Shown in pieces: positions 50,906-63,187 of a DNA stretch of 64,000 bases; the first letter of the stretch is position 1; every line of letters starts with the position of its first letter. Origin of the DNA: Hybos culiciformis (Eukaryota; Arthropoda; Insecta; Diptera; Hybotidae); the NCBI GenBank assembly GCA_964007475.1, contig OZ023274.1, forward strand, positions 5,208,001-5,272,000, given 5' to 3'. The position numbers and the translations under genes are program-made. Below the pieces are notes generated by a model. That model was not told the DNA's origin. It saw only the letters and a program-made list of their open reading frames with translations, and did not search any database.

Positions 50906-53900
50906 AATATATGCATATATGATTTGCGTAAGAAACCCCAAGCAAATATTGAATTTTTTTTCCATTTTTATGTATGTTCAAAGGATAAAAAAATAATAAT
51001 TATATAATTGAATGCCTTATGTCTAGCTTTTATTAAAAAAAAAAAAAAAATTATTGAGTGCATTTCACATAAAGAATATTTATTCACGAAAAAAAAAATA
51101 CCAAGGATATTTGCAAGGCTACATTTTTCTTTCAATGTGTAAACGAATAGCTCACATATAAGCTTAAAGTTTTCTTCAACTATATATACTTTTAAAATGG
51201 AACAAACGACTTTAGATAGTTATTTTTTGTTCGCAAAATTAGTTATATATTTTATTAATTGATCTAATTTAATAATAAATTTCGATTAGTTCGACATAAA
51301 TCGTCAAATATAAAAATGTCCAGAATTTTACCTTGTTGAAGAAACACTTTCTTTTACTACCCCCAAGGCAAACAGTCGAAATAAGTTCTGATTCCAGATA
51401 TATAACATTTTAACATTTCTAGACAAATAATTCAAGTCCATATGAATTTATTTAAATTTGGATATTAACATAAAGGTATATTAAAGAAATGTTGCTATTT
51501 TAATTTAAATAAAAAGAAAAAGAGAAAAGAAAACGCGCCCAAGGACACCAGCTAAACAATTTTAAAACTAAAAGCGTAAAAGTATGTATCCAGTACAAGC
51601 AATTAGAAGTCATTTTCTTTGAATTATTAAATTGAAAAACATGAAAAACAACATCATTAAAATTAAATATATAATTCCACCATTTTCTATAGCTTTTTAT
51701 TTCATTTCGTGACCTCATATTATATTTTGTAAAAGAAATAAAATTGCGGTTCAAGAGACCCCAAGAGAAACGCACAGTTTATCGAAATAAATTAATGTTT
51801 AAGTTAAAAATGTATTTAATAAATATTTTGAACAAAAAACCTGAATTTTAGATTGAAGTTGAAAAGAAGAAAATTTTACTGAAAACAAGATCGACACTTT
51901 GTGAACTGAAATTTTTAATTAAAAGATTATATATTAAATATAAATCCAGAAGAAGAAGAAAAAAATTACATCTCATTCCACCAACCGTTAAAAAAAGCAG
52001 AGTACTTTTAAGCTTTTGTGGTGTAAAAAGATTAAAAAAAAAATTTTATTATACTTAAAATAAGATTTTCATTTTTAACACTTAAAGGAAGGAAACTGTT
52101 TCTAACTGTTCATTAAACTTTGGTGTTACCAGAAAAACAATAGAAAAAAAAATAAAACAAAACGCCTTCAATTGTAAAAGAAAATATGCTTTTATTTTCC
52201 CAATTTTCCCAATTTTATTATTTTCTTTTTTTACATTTATATTTTGAATAATCAAAATGTTATATAGGAAAAAGTTATTTCATGTCTTGAAAATTTTCAG
52301 AAAATATATAGAAAATCCTTTCTTTTCTTTTTTTTGGGAAAAATAAATTTGTTTTTTTTTTTTTATATAGGTATATATTATTTACATTTTATATAACTTT
52401 AGATATTTATTTTTTTTCTTATGTAAGTCCCAGGTGTTCGTTTTTCGTCTATTTTGCACTTCCTTACCCAAAAAAATAAAATATAAAATTCAAGTGAAAA
52501 ATAAGTAATTTTCTTCTTTTTTTTTTTTTTAATAAAAGCAATAATAAGCAAAAAGGATAATGTGAATGAAATTTGTGATTTTTTTTTTTAACCATTAGCT
52601 GGTTATTCTCAATATTTTCTAAGGATATAAATTGAGAAATTTATTATGTTTTTAGATTGAATTAGGTAACTATTATATATTTATAAAGAAGGGGAGCTCA
52701 ATCAATTTCTATAATGCATTATTATAACTGAGTGTAGAAGATATAAGGGTTCTGGAATGAATTTTAATTTATAAAATAAATTGACTTGAAATTTTAATTC
52801 AAGTTTAATGCTTGAATTTAATATATAGATATAATACATAAGTAATGGAATGGAACTATCTTTATTTTTAGAGTTTATAATATTGTACACCGGTTTCAAG
52901 TCTTTTCCAATGTCTAAGTTTAGAATAATAAGGGAAGTTTGTTAAACATTTATTGATTTTTTTTTATCAAATTATTCATTCATAAGTTGTCAAAATTATA
53001 TTAATTAAAATTCACATAGTGTAATAACAATGGCTTACTTTTAATTAGTATAAGAATATGACTAATAAACTTAATATCTTTATTTTCTTTTTCTTATATA
53101 TTCAAAAGAAAGCCGCTTAAAAAATTGAAAATTTTGTTCATTTATATATAAACATAAAAATGAAATAAACTTTTTTATGTAACTTATATTTATGAAGAAC
53201 ATATTGTTTGTAATAAAATTATCTCTAGATGTATATAAAAAACTATACCTATGCTATACCTATATATGAAAAATACAGGCCAACAACAAGTTAAAAAAAA
53301 TAAAAAATAAAAGTAAATAAAATGTATGTTACATATAATGTAGGTATCCATTTTTATGTTTATTTATTGAAAAGAAACAAAAAAAAAAAAATAAACAAAA
53401 AATGTAAATAATGTATGTATAAAAAGTAAATAAATATAATGAAAATTTTTATATTCTTATTCCGCATAGTTTTCTATAATGCAATTTTTCACAATTTATG
53501 TAATTTATAAAAAAAAAAACAAAAATAAAGGAGAAAAAAAAAACAACATTACAATACATACCACCATTATACATAATATATTATATACATATTATATAAA
53601 ATACCTATACATAATTTATTGTACATACATATATGTATCGTATAAAAATTATGTACACTGAAAATGTATAATAAATAGGAAGAAAAAATGAGGAAAAAAA
53701 TAAAAATGAATTTTCTCTAATTTTTTTTTTTTTTTTTTTAATATATACCTTTACTTTGTGTTCATCGCAATTTAATCTTTTTGTAACATAAAATATTGTA
53801 CTATAGCTCTATATAAGATGATTTTTGCTTAAAGCATAAAATTTATCACCGTTGACTTGATAAAAAATCATAAAATTTTATTATAAAAAATAATAATAAT

Positions 53901-54395
53901 AAGAATATTAAGTAATCATATATATAAAACCATTCAAAAGCAAAACATTTTTTATTTCTGCGGTACAGTGAAACTAAGGTTCTTTTAGTTTAGGAAAATT
54001 TTGAAAATGAATTTCCAATCCAAAAACAAAAATGAGAATTATTGATTTCGATTAATTATATTCATATTTGAATTTGACACAGAGTAGGGCTTCACGCTTC
54101 AAAAATTTATACATATAGTTTTGTATATTCCAAAAAACGCTTCTATTTACTTTCTCCACGAGAATAAGTTACGAAGACCGAAGAGCTTACTTCTGCCCTT
54201 TATTCTCGTTAGATCGAATATTTGACATAATGCTGTTAAATGTTCACCCACTTTTTTGCGGTTTAAGTACATACCAGAGTGGGTGTTTTCGGACACACCA
54301 CGTCGAATACGAAATTTCAGAAGCAATAAAATTTCTATTAAATAATTTTTTAAAGTTAAAAAATTTTATTAAATTAAATATAAAAAAATACTAAC

Positions 54396-54481
54396 CTATT
54401 TTTATTATCCACGGTTAAATTAGACGTTGGAAACTCCATGGATCGCCTGCCCTCATTGGGGCTGGCCTTAAAACAATTATG
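54396..54481 (-). CDS. E78: E78 upstream N-terminal exon with probable start codon
   Basis: Bounded by GTTTTAG on its 5' side and the donor AATAG|GTTAGT. ATG at 54439 gives MEFPTSNLTVDNKN and two bases that complete Ser with the exon at 44780. The frame is also open back to the acceptor (HNCFKASPNEGRRS), so the exon could be internal with an earlier start outside. An in-frame TAG precedes it in genomic DNA. An out-of-frame ATG 21 bases upstream opens a 13-codon frame overlapping the main start. GC content is well above that of the flanks. Assignment to E78 rests on strand and exact splice-phase fit; which start is used is uncertain. Confidence 0.7.
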
Positions 54482-57400
54482 CTAAAACACATTTAAATTT
54501 CAAAAACGTAACAACAAATTTATGAGACAAAAAAATAATAATAATAATTTATTTAATTAGTTCAAATTTCTGGAAAAAAAAAGAATTTTTTTTTCCACAA
54601 AAAAATTTGTTTCTGATTTTCCTTTTTTTTTTAATTTTCCAAAATTTTCCCTAAAACAATTTTTTTTTTGTTTTTCTATCTTTTTATTAATTAAAATTTT
54701 TTCTTTTCAATTGATTAATTTCAAGCAGTTATTTGTCACTTTAAAAGTGATTTTATGGAAAATTTTCATTGATTTTCAAAACAAATTTTCTTTTCTTTTT
54801 CACCATAAATTTTCTCTATTGCACAATTGATTTTTTTCTTGTTTTAACTAAAACTGCACTTTTGGTTTTCATTTCATATTAATATTTTTATTTTTTTTTT
54901 TTCAATATGTGTATATAAAATTTTTTTTTTGCTGTCGGAAAAAAGAAAAGGATTTCAAGGATAATTAAAAAAAAAAAATCTATAAAGCATTTTATTTAAA
55001 TATTTTGATATTAATTATAAAAATTAATTATGCAATTAAATATATTTAAAAAATTGCATTCATTTTTTATTAATTTTTTTTGTAATTCAACAATTTCAAT
55101 AATTTGTCAAAAGGATTATTTTTTCTTGATAGAGACTATGTATATAATTGTGTTAGGCTCTGTGTTTATATTCTGATCCTGAAGAAGTTTCTAAAGCAGT
55201 ATCGAAATACGATATTATCAATGGAAAATGATGGACACTATCGAAATTTTATTTTTTTTCCGATAAATCCTATTTTTTGACATAACACCCAGAATTAGAA
55301 AAATTGAGAGAACGTTTAAATTTAGAAAAATATTAAAAATGAAATTGAGAAAAATAAAATCAAATGATGGAAATTTTTGTTTTCTTTGCAAGGGAAATTC
55401 ATCCAAATCAAATTCATATTTATACTGTGTTTTTCGATTATTAAATAATTATGTGATAAGATCATAAAAGATGTGCCTTTTCGTCAGTCTTTTAGTTCTA
55501 AGCTTTACTATTTGACTTTGAAGGAAAAATTTTTATTTTATCACTTCTGAAAAGGATCAACTTCATAAGTCTACTCTGAGTTCTATATAGTCTCTTTTCT
55601 ACATATAAATTTTAATCCTTTTGACGGAATTTAATTTTCTTGATTTTTTTGGGTTTTTTTTTTTTAATTTTTTTTGCAATTTTTAGATTTAAAAAATATA
55701 TCTTTTTTTTTTTTCTTTTTTAATATTTATTAAATAAAATTCTCAACCGTACCCGGAAATGTAATAGTTTAAACTAGAATAACTTTAATATGTAAAAAGT
55801 CCAAGAACCTCCAGTTTTCAAACAACAAAAATAAAAGTTTTAAAATAAAAATGAAAATATTATTTTTTGTCCCTCCAGAAAGCCCAATTTTTTTTTTTTT
55901 TTCGGTATATAATATTATGTTCTGTTCTTGTTAGTTTTTTTTTTGTTTCATTTAATTCTAGAAAATAAAATACATAATCCTATAATAAACAACAACAAGC
56001 ATTAAAAAGTAATTTTTATGAATGAATATTATTTTACACTATCCACCATCTATTATAAAGTTTGAATGAAAATTATGAAGTAAAGAAAAGTGCCATATAA
56101 ATGAAGTATGAAGCCTTCTTTAAACATTTTGATTTTAAAGCAACCTTCATCGAAATCCACTTTCATCCTACCAATCGAATCCTTAGTTACAATTGGGTCT
56201 AAACTTTTATTAATGTTCGTTCAATTGACATCTTCTCACATACCAATTTTCATGGAAATCCTTTTTCAGCTAATTTTCATCAGAATCCATCGAAAAATAT
56301 ATGAAAATTACTTCGATCCTTGTTGAGAGTTTATAAGTTTGGCTTTTGTTTTTCACAAAAAAAAATAACAAAAGTACCAAACGATCAAAAATTTTCCAAA
56401 ACTGAATTTGTTATAAAAAATCTGTGAAAATCTACAACACAAAACATTCCCAACCCCTACAAATTCTCAGAAAAAGAAAACAATACGAAAAGCTTTTTGA
56501 ACCTAAATTCGCATATATGAAAATTATAGTTATAAGCTTTTTGCTAACGAAAAAAAAAAACAACAAACGAACAGCATAAAGGCCTATGTGCACATGTCTC
56601 AAATTTTTCTTTTAATAAACGTGCTTGCATTCGCAGTTGGAGAAATTTTAGTTCTGTAGTAGTATGGTGGTTGACGGTATATATTTTATGCAATATAATA
56701 AGGAAATAAAAATGATGTTTTAGGTATTATTATATGTTCCTGTGTACACGATATTTATTTTTGGTATATGTAGATAAAATAATAATAAACCTAGATATAT
56801 AAAGAGTAGGTATACCTAACCTATGTAAAATTTGTTTGGCAAGCAAAATTAATTAAACGAAATTTGAATTTAAATTTAGTTTCGCCTAGTTTGAAAAACC
56901 AATAACAATTCCAATTTTCATCAGGATTTTTGATAAATACAAGCATTAAAAATAGCTGGACACAAAAATTGTTTGGAATTATAAATGCCTGAAAATATTT
57001 AAAACAAGTTGAATTTCTAAGACAGTGAATATAGATGCAGATGAATATAGACAGCAATATAGATGCATATAAATTTAAAATCAAATGGCATAACTGAAAT
57101 TATTGTGCATATATTATTAAGAAATATTAATGATGTAATTTATTATAATATGAAAAACGGCAATACTCAAATTATGACCACCCTTAAAAATTATATTATC
57201 TCCTCTACACCGTATTATTATTATTTTATTAATGCAATATCCTTTTATTTTCTCTTAATTTTCTTTTTTTTTTCAGCTTTTCATATAATTTAAATACAAA
57301 ATTGGGGAAAATTTTTATAGAAAAAAAAATCAAAATGAAAAATAAGCTTTTTTATTTTATATTTAAATAAAACACATTGCAATACCAATTTTTTTTTTTG

Positions 57401-60400
57401 CTCTCACAACTAACTGCCTGCTGCTTTAATAAAATTCAGGTCATGGTCGTTAATTCTCATTCCATTGACTTTATGTTTCAGCCCGAAAAAATTCTTCCCC
57501 TAAGCTCTTCTCATCAGATTAAAAATTATTAAAATGCATCCACAGAACGAATAATATAAACATTTATATGAAAAAAAAAAACTTTATGTCTGTATCGTTT
57601 GCAATAAAAAAATAAAATAAAAATTAAGATTACTAGTGTGTTCTTATTTGAATGTAAATATTTGTTGAGACAATTATAAAAGCTTACAAAAATCATTTCG
57701 AGAATTCTGAAGTTTGACTATAATTAATTACCTAAGTAGTTATTCTTTGATAAGTGATTATTTTACAGAAATCCGAGATAATAAAGTGGGGTTGGTAGAT
57801 ACTAAATATTTACTATAATATACGGCCAACAATATATGCCAAAAATTTATCAAAGATGTTTGCTGAATGATTTTTATTTTTTAGGCTACTAAACTTTTAC
57901 TTACTTGAGAACAAAAAATTTTATGGAAGTCGAGTCTTGTAACTTTATGAAAAAATTTCAAATTCAGGACCTTAGGAATAAATATGTTTATATTATACAT
58001 TACATATTACGTAATTATATCATTATATGATAAAAAAAAAGTTAAGAAAATTAGAATTTTTCTTGCCAACGTATGTATTTAGATATAATCAAAAGTAAGT
58101 GTTTTCTTGAAAACTATTTAGTGCATATAAAATTAAATGGTTACGTAATATTTAAAAATCGTTTTTGAAAATTTTTCACACAAATTCGTAATAAGAAAAT
58201 TTGTTTTATCAATTAACTGAAAATATTGTATTTTTGTAACTTTCGAGAAGAATTTATTAATTTTAATTTTTTGAATTAAAATTAAAAATATTTTCAGCTT
58301 TTTATCAGCTTTTTCTCAATGATTTTATACTACCAAAACATTTTAAATGTGAGGGTCTTCACTTTTATGCTGTTTAACGTTACAATATCACCATAACCAC
58401 ATTCAAATTCAATTTACCCATTTTCCTCTTAAATTGGATTTATATATGACTCAAGCCAAATTCTGTGATATATCGCAGTAGCAGAATTCTATTTAGCTCA
58501 TCGCATCCAATTAAATTTTGGAATTTTATGAAACTTATTCTTTTGTAGAACTTAAATGATGTATACAAGGATTTTTTATTTAGATCCCCTTTGCGAAACT
58601 TTTGCCCTTTAGGTCGATCATGCGATATATTAAGTACTAAGTACTATTAAAACATAAATTTACATCTATGTTGGAGATATTCAATAAAGTTAAAAAAAAA
58701 ACATTAATAATCTAGGTGCACCTATCTAGATTATGTTGTTTTTTTTTAATGTATGCAATAAAAATAAAAATATTTACTATTTTCCCACTTTATATAGAAC
58801 TAATTTATGTATTGCACAAAGAATTGATTTATGCCATTAATTTAATTCCTCATTGGCATTTTCATAAACATATGTATATATTTTTTTTAAATATTATACA
58901 ATATATTGGCCCATTTTTCTTTCAAGCGATAGAAACAAATCATTGAGGATGAGGACATAACAAAAATTTACATATTATGTGTATTTATATAAAATATCCA
59001 TATAACTTTAATGTCCATAATAATGGTGTTGAACACAATATATTCATATGTATATACTTATATGTTTAGATTATAATATTATATATCCTTTTTAAAAACA
59101 AAAAAACAAGAAGAATATATCTATTTTTTTTTTGCAATTTGTGCTCAAAAAAAGCTACCTAAAAATTAATTTTTTCTTCTATTTATTTTTTTTAATGCTT
59201 ACATTTCTGAAATATAAAAGAGACCTAGTTTTAAAGTTTATTTTTTAATGGTGGTGTAGAAATCTGCATCCTTCTCATGTACATATAAAGAAAATTAATG
59301 CATTATTGTATTTCCAAAAAAAAAAAATCAGGATTCTTTTTTGTCGTCCTTCGCTAGTTTTTTTTTTGTTTTCATACATTTATATATAAATAAAATATGG
59401 AACACATCAAGAGACAGTATTATTATTACCAACATTTTGAAGGAAAAATAAATAAAAACATAAAAAAAAAATCAAGAATTTTTTAAGGAGCAAAAAATTA
59501 AATCAACATTTTAAGATCAGAGATGTAATAAGGTGCATAAATCTAATATCTTCTCTCCAATATTACTGAATAAAAGCCTATTTTTTATAAAGGTACATAT
59601 TTATATATATTTTGAGCCAAAACAAAAGAATTGAAACAAGTTTAAAGCTGAGTAGCCGAATGGTCTGTTTTCGGTAGCAATACCAAGGATCCCATTTCGA
59701 ATCCTGTTTGATCCAAAATTACAAATTTGTTTCTCTCTTTGTTTTGGTCTGGTCCAATACACCTTGCCATTAGGTTAAAAATAAATGGCTATAAGAAACA
59801 GGCATAATCAGCTTTAATTAAGTTCCAACAAAAGTGCGGTGATGAAATTTTTTAAAATAAGGTTACAACACAAATATATAGTACACATAAATATATATGG
59901 TTTTCACCATACTTCCTTGTTACACACAATTAAAGTCGATATTGTTTAGTATTAAAAACTTCGTAGCGCATAAGTAACTTAACTGATCCCGCTGAATTAT
60001 CACCGTGAATATATTTTTATTTCCTCGATCTCATAAAATGATTTTATTTTTTACAAAATAATGTTTAAATGCAATGACACTACATTTTTCAGGGTGATTT
60101 CGAAATCTAAATAATTACGAATGTAAAAAAATTTCATATTCCCTTAAATATATAATCCGAATCTGTTTCACTTCGAAATACACGTCTAAGCAATTCAATT
60201 TTTTTAATAGGATTTCCATTGTCGAGGGGTATAATTCATAAGTGGCACTTTAAAGTACAAAGATAAAGTAACATAATTACATGATTTATGAGCATGCTAA
60301 GAATATCTTCTAAAATATTGTATTGTTAAATAATAAAAATAAAAAGGTAAAATTATAAAGCCAAGAGATACACATAATATAAAATTTACACTTGATTCGA

Positions 60401-61618
60401 TAATTAATTGAATAAACATCGTATAAATAGGGGTAAAATTCTTGTTACAGGATATTGTATCTAGCCAGGATAAACTTCACTTTAGTTGAGGTTCGTAGAA
60501 AATTTCCTTTGTGTCTATTATTTTTGAAATGTACTTACTACTTCTCTAACTAATTCTTCCCTCCTCCACTATTCAATTCATTATTTTATTAGTACCTACC
60601 ATATATAGAAGAATTACATTTACATTATTACATAATATTAAATTAAATAAACTGAAATTTTTTTAATAAGTATAATTTTTATTCAATTAAATTGTTATTA
60701 ATTTTAATTTAACTATATTTTTGTTCAACAATATTATTGTAATTGTAAAAAATTCTTTTTACATTGAATAAAATTAAAATTACACAAAAAGCACCTGTAA
60801 GCTGTGTAAAAAAATATGTTTGTAGGTATAATATATTTATTTATTTTTAAAATTAATTCGTTTCTTATAAATTTTAACAGAGTTTTTTTTGTTGGCTTTT
60901 ATTTGTGCATCTTTAATTTCAAAATAAAATTATATTTATAATACATGTATGTATTAAGTATTAACAATTAAATTAGTTAAAAAAAAACAAGTAAATCTAA
61001 GTTTTTTTATTTAATTTAAAAACATTTATTAGGCACAATATTAATTCTTAATAACTATATTTTTATAATATTAAGGCTATTTATATTTCATAATTTAAGT
61101 AAAATACCAAAACAAGTTGGTTTTAGACCCCCACCAATAAAAAAAAAACAGAAAGAAAACTAGAGGCCTAATGTAAAAATATTATATACAGCTTCTTTAC
61201 TGTGTAAATCTTAAGTTTAAAAACATTCGGGAGAATTGTTTTGGAATTAAAGTTTACGTATACTATCCTTTGCTCTCACTTAAATCTTAGCCAATAATTT
61301 TCGTTCACCTTTCAAACTTTATCAGAATTAGATTATTTAGAGAAAAAAAAAATAAAAAAATATGTAAATATAAATAGCTTTAAACAATTTAATATTTTTT
61401 AACTACAATATGTATTGCATATTGTTTATAGGCACAACATTAAGGGTTATTTTTTAGTAATTTTTTTTCTTTTAAGTTCATATTTCAAGAACATTAATAA
61501 ATAATTACATTAAAATTACAAATGAACACATATTATTATGAAAAATTTCGATTGGCAGACTGTAATTTGATTCAGACATGGTTCATTCGAGATTGAGGAT
61601 TTTTGACTAAAACTTTAA
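54482..61618 (-). other. E78 5' region / Ilk 3' flank
   Basis: About 7 kb between the outermost E78 exon found and the Ilk stop codon. It should contain the E78 upstream promoter or a 5' noncoding exon and the Ilk 3' untranslated region. AATAAA signals on the minus strand near 61025 and 60840 are possible Ilk polyadenylation sites. A possible CR1-type tail remnant lies at 55160-55210 and a SINE at 59645. The rest is AT-rich sequence in which I see no gene. Confidence 0.5.
59645..59800 (+). mobile_element. tRNA-derived SINE fragment
   Basis: AGCTGAGTAGCCGAATGGTC contains an RNA polymerase III A box (TAGCCGAATGG, 59653-59663). ATTTCGAATCC at 59694-59704 is a good B box, 30 bases beyond the end of the A box. 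The order is that of a Ser/Leu-like tRNA head, but it does not fold into a full cloverleaf with a CCA-compatible acceptor stem. The following unrelated segment (CTTTGTTTTGGTCTGGTCC and on) would be the SINE body. Confidence 0.55.
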
Positions 61619-61996
61619 CTAACGTTTCATTCTGTCCAAAATTGGTACAATCATATCGAATTTTGGACGCTTTCCTGGATCTTCGTTCATGCATATTGTT
61701 ATTAATTTCTGTAAATGTGGAGATGTTCCCGGTGGAACTTTAACTCGTAATCCTTCCAACGCAATTTTCATACCACATTCCATTGGAGAATAATCTGGGA
61801 ATGGAATTTCGCGTGTAGCTAACTCCCAAACACATATGGCAAAACTCCACATATCGCAAGCTTCCCAGTTTCTATCAGATGATTTTCGTTGTAATGCTTC
61901 TGGTGACATCCATGCTGGCTGATAAAAACGCCCTTTTTCTTGAAATGAAAATTTCGCATCACCCATATTAATACGAGCTGTCAAATCATCATCAAT
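61619..61996 (-). CDS. Ilk: Integrin-linked kinase, last coding exon
   Basis: Encodes 125 residues then TAG. It begins [18 protein letters not shown], where active kinases have a DFG loop; here that position reads GDAK, so the metal-binding motif is absent as in all ILKs. It continues with [10 protein letters not shown] (activation-segment end), [20 protein letters not shown] and ends [20 protein letters not shown]. This is the C-lobe that binds parvin in animal ILKs. The acceptor is TTTTAG|ATT, phase 0. Joined with the four exons to the right it gives 418 residues; human ILK has 452, so only the first exon (about 33 residues) is missing. Confidence 0.97.
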   Translation of the reverse strand: MDDDLTARINMGDAKFSFQEKGRFYQPAWMSPEALQRKSSDRNWEACDMWSFAICVWELATREIPFPDYSPMECGMKIALEGLRVKVPPGTSPHLQKLITICMNEDPGKRPKFDMIVPILDRMKR

Positions 61997-62068
61997 CTAA
62001 AAGAAATAATCAATTATGAGATTTTTTTACCGCTCTTTTCTAAAATATATTTATCATTATTCATTAAC

Positions 62069-62236
62069 CATAACGTGATGACTGTTTAAAAAATATGTTG
62101 GAATAATACGCTCCAATGAATGCAAAAAAGCCATACCCCTGGCTACATCTAGAGCGAATCGAACAGCCTGGGCAGTGTCAACAACAACTCCTGCGGCTCC
62201 GTGAAGCAAATCATAAAGCGAACCTCGTGGCATGTA
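62069..62236 (-). CDS. Ilk: Integrin-linked kinase, pseudokinase exon
   Basis: Fifty-six codons, phase 0 at both ends. It reads [16 protein letters not shown], then [20 protein letters not shown] and [13 protein letters not shown]. The catalytic-loop HRD of ordinary kinases is missing ([12 protein letters not shown] instead), which marks the protein as a pseudokinase acting as a scaffold between beta-integrin tails, PINCH and parvin at cell-matrix adhesions. Flanking introns are only 72 and 66 bp, unlike the giant introns of neighbouring E78. Confidence 0.96.
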
Positions 62237-62302
62237 CTGAAATATTAAGCAATAATATAAATAATTTATAATTTTTCCAAATCAATTTACTGGATTTCTT
62301 AC

Positions 62303-62446
62303 CTGACTTATTACAATTAAATTTGGATTTGAATTACAGGCTCCAATTATAGGCAAGATATTTGGATGAGAAAAAATTCTTAATTTCGGAAATTCTTCGT
62401 TGAAATCTCTTGAAATTCGTGATGTATATTGCCGAACTGTTAAAAT
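62303..62446 (-). CDS. Ilk: Integrin-linked kinase, N-lobe exon
   Basis: Forty-eight codons, phase 0 at both ends. It reads [20 protein letters not shown], then [17 protein letters not shown] and [11 protein letters not shown]. This covers helix C and strands 4-5 of the kinase-like fold. The preceding exon ends NDIVAK, so the junction reproduces the DIVxKxL order of other ILKs. Confidence 0.96.
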
Positions 62447-62550
62447 CTAAAAAAAAAATAGAAGAGTTTACTAAGGAAACAGTGTGTAAATGCTTATAAT
62501 TTCTAGGCTTTTTTCCAATTTTCATAAAAAAAAAGTTGTCTTTTAAAAAC

Positions 62551-62952
62551 CTTTGCGACAATATCATTTTTCTGCCAACGCCCTCTCCATGTTTCTCCAG
62601 ATGATGTTACCGCCAATTTGCTGTGTAAATCTAAATCATTGATTCCGATGCCTTTGAATCGTGATAATGTTGCATCTCTTGATCGTGTTTTAAGTCCCAA
62701 CCAACTTTGATCCTTGAAACTTAGTTTTTTCATTTCTTGACCATTCCGTTCTGCCAAATCTTGCAAACGCTTTCCTATGATCTGTTTAGCTTTATCCAAT
62801 GGGGTGTCACCATCCTTATTGGCTAAGCCAACCAATGCTCCGTGATTAATCAAATCTTCACAAACAGCTTCATGTCCCCAGAAACATGCATAATGTAACG
62901 GAGAATTGCCATGCTCATTAGTTGCATTCACATCAGAACGTTCACGCAACAG
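62551..62952 (-). CDS. Ilk: Integrin-linked kinase, ankyrin/linker/N-lobe exon
   Basis: One hundred thirty-four codons, phase 0 at both ends. It starts LLRERSDVNATNEHGNSPLH, continues YACFWGHEAVCEDLI (ankyrin repeats that bind PINCH LIM1), then a basic linker and GETWRGRWQKNDIVAK. The glycine-rich ATP loop is degenerate, while the Lys of strand 3 is kept. The donor AAG|GTTTTTAA is weak: only GT matches the consensus. The frame stays open for 16 more codons into the intron before a stop, so retention would give a protein cut off before most of the kinase-like domain. Homology beyond the junction supports splicing here. Confidence 0.96.
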
Positions 62953-63021
62953 CTGAAATTTTTTTTTTTTTCAAAATTGAAAAGAACCAATTGAAAATAA
63001 ATTATTTTAAATTATTTTTAC

Positions 63022-63187
63022 TAATGCAACAATTTCTCTATGTCCATGAGCGGCAGCTAAATGAAGCGGTATATCGTCACCCATATTGGTTGCATTAACT
63101 CTTGCACCGCGTTGCAATAACATTTCGACTAATTTGAAATGACCTTCTTTGGCACACCAATGTAAGGGACTAAATCCATGATCGTCT
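63022..63187 (-). CDS. Ilk: Integrin-linked kinase, ankyrin exon (first in window)
   Basis: One base completing a Gly codon, then 55 codons. It reads [20 protein letters not shown], then [20 protein letters not shown] and [15 protein letters not shown], two ankyrin repeats. The acceptor is TTTGCAG|A and the donor TTA|GTAAAA. The missing start exon would be MEDIFHWC-like. I looked for its reverse complement from 63188 to 64000 and did not find it, so it lies beyond the window. Confidence 0.96.

Larger units (their letters stand above)
44781..54395 (-). other. E78: E78 intron between the two N-terminal exons
   Basis: About 9.6 kb of intron in the long isoform. It holds the pogo-type remnant (45208-46050), a TTAA-flanked MITE (48954-49492), a hAT-type element (49829-50905) with a nested repeat copy, and many A/T runs. 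No exon was recognised. A somewhat GC-richer stretch at 54140-54330 next to the upstream exon is unexplained. Confidence 0.65.

Noticed and set aside
55160..55210. Possible non-LTR (CR1-like) 3' tail, GATCCTGAAGAAGTTTCTAA
   Set aside because: Resembles such tails only from memory; too short to list as a feature.
56108..56326. 72-codon plus frame
   Set aside because: Lies in a degenerate dispersed-repeat relative; wording such as CATGGAAATCC is repeat-like and no domain is seen.
59641..59710. A functional tRNA gene at the SINE head
   Set aside because: A and B boxes are present but the arms do not pair into a proper cloverleaf and there is no terminator at the right place.
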